NCBI GenBank assembly: GCA_012727745.1
Contig: JAAYGJ010000169.1
Location: forward strand, 1-6,606
Direction of reading: 5' to 3'
DNA from: Clostridia bacterium
Lineage (GTDB): Bacteria > Bacillota > DSM-521 > Neomoorellales > Neomoorellaceae
Length of the DNA: 6,606 nt
The position numbers were made by a program, and so were the translations under genes. The notes beneath the pieces are model-generated. The model made no database searches, was not told the origin of the DNA, and worked only from the letters and a program-made list of their open reading frames with translations. Below, piece after piece: positions 6,226 through 6,606 of this stretch. Position 1 is the first letter of the stretch. Each line of letters opens with the position of its first letter.

Positions 6226-6261
6226 TGCCTCGACTCCTTCGATAATAGATAGGGGGGTGTT

Positions 6262-6606
6262 TTAGGGCGCAACCGGCTCTTTCAAGTAGCCCCTTTGCCG
6301 GGCCAGGCGGTTAAACTCCTTGATCTGCCGGCAGGCGGCAACCATAGGAGGACTAATCCGCCTGGCCAGAAAGAAAACCTGTCCCCCTGGGTAGTCAGCT
6401 GTACGTCCGACGCGCCCGGCAATCTGCACCAGAGTATTGGCCGAAAATATTCTTTCTTCATCGGCATAGAGGACCAGGACGGCAAGGCGGGGAATAGTAA
6501 GCCCCCGTTCCATCACTGTAGTAGTAACCAGCACAGGATATTCGCTCCGTTGAAAAGCAGCAATTGTTTCTTCTTTGCGGGGATGGGCCGCATAACAGCC
6601 CCGCAC
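6262..6606 (-). CDS. comFA: ComFA-like DNA-uptake helicase, C-terminal part (cut by window edge)
   Basis: The last 115 codons of a superfamily 2 DEAD-type helicase; the gene continues past position 6606, so the GTG at the edge is not a start. Helicase motif V (VTTTVMERGLTIP) and motif VI (QIAGRVGRTADYPGGQVFFLARR) are clear and lie in the second RecA-like fold. HPRKEETIAAFQ at the start is the stretch before motif V. TTTVMERGLTIP followed by QIAGRVGR is typical of ComFA, the ATPase that pulls single-stranded DNA through the membrane during transformation, and comFC directly behind supports it. PriA-like helicases share these motifs but would not sit before comFC. Walker A and the zinc finger expected in the N-terminal part are outside the window. 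Confidence 0.9.
   Translation of the reverse strand: MRGCYAAHPRKEETIAAFQRSEYPVLVTTTVMERGLTIPRLAVLVLYADEERIFSANTLVQIAGRVGRTADYPGGQVFFLARRISPPMVAACRQIKEFNRLARQRGYLKEPVAP

Overview
The window is a conserved chromosomal segment of a Firmicute, probably a moderately GC-rich Clostridia member close to Moorella or its relatives. I base this on the gene order comFA-comFC / csp / long-form hpf / secA / prfB, on SecA with a C-terminal zinc tail, on strong AGGAGG-type ribosome binding sites, and on a candidate SigH-type promoter. The genus is an inference from protein character. All genes lie on the minus strand, so transcription runs from high to low coordinates.

In transcription order, 6606-6262 is the C-terminal end of ComFA, the DNA-uptake helicase/translocase. 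It is followed after a 36-base gap by comFC (6225-5512), which has a zinc-finger N-terminus and a phosphoribosyltransferase-like domain. A 308-base AT-rich gap (5511-5204) follows. It holds a weak hairpin after comFC, a same-orientation cluster of DnaA-box-like sequences, and a good SigA promoter for a cold-shock protein gene. The csp gene (5203-5009) has an unclear start and ends at a hairpin terminator whose 3' part is duplicated as an 18-bp tandem repeat. Next comes a candidate SigH promoter with full consensus matches, then hpf, the long ribosome hibernation factor (4866-4342), with a strong hairpin after it. secA (4094-1395) has its own promoter and a leader hairpin. prfB (1261-160), release factor 2, follows with a programmed +1 frameshift at an in-frame UGA. 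A near-perfect terminator hairpin closes prfB. Directly behind it, in the same orientation, begins the 5' end of a group II intron of the bacterial class C type, which runs off the left edge.

Functionally this is a housekeeping and stress region: DNA uptake, RNA chaperoning, ribosome dimerisation in stationary phase, the Sec motor, and translation termination. I see no new multi-gene system. The points worth a second look are regulatory and structural: the intron behind the terminator, the DnaA-box cluster, the SigH promoter of hpf, the csp start, and the secA leader hairpin.
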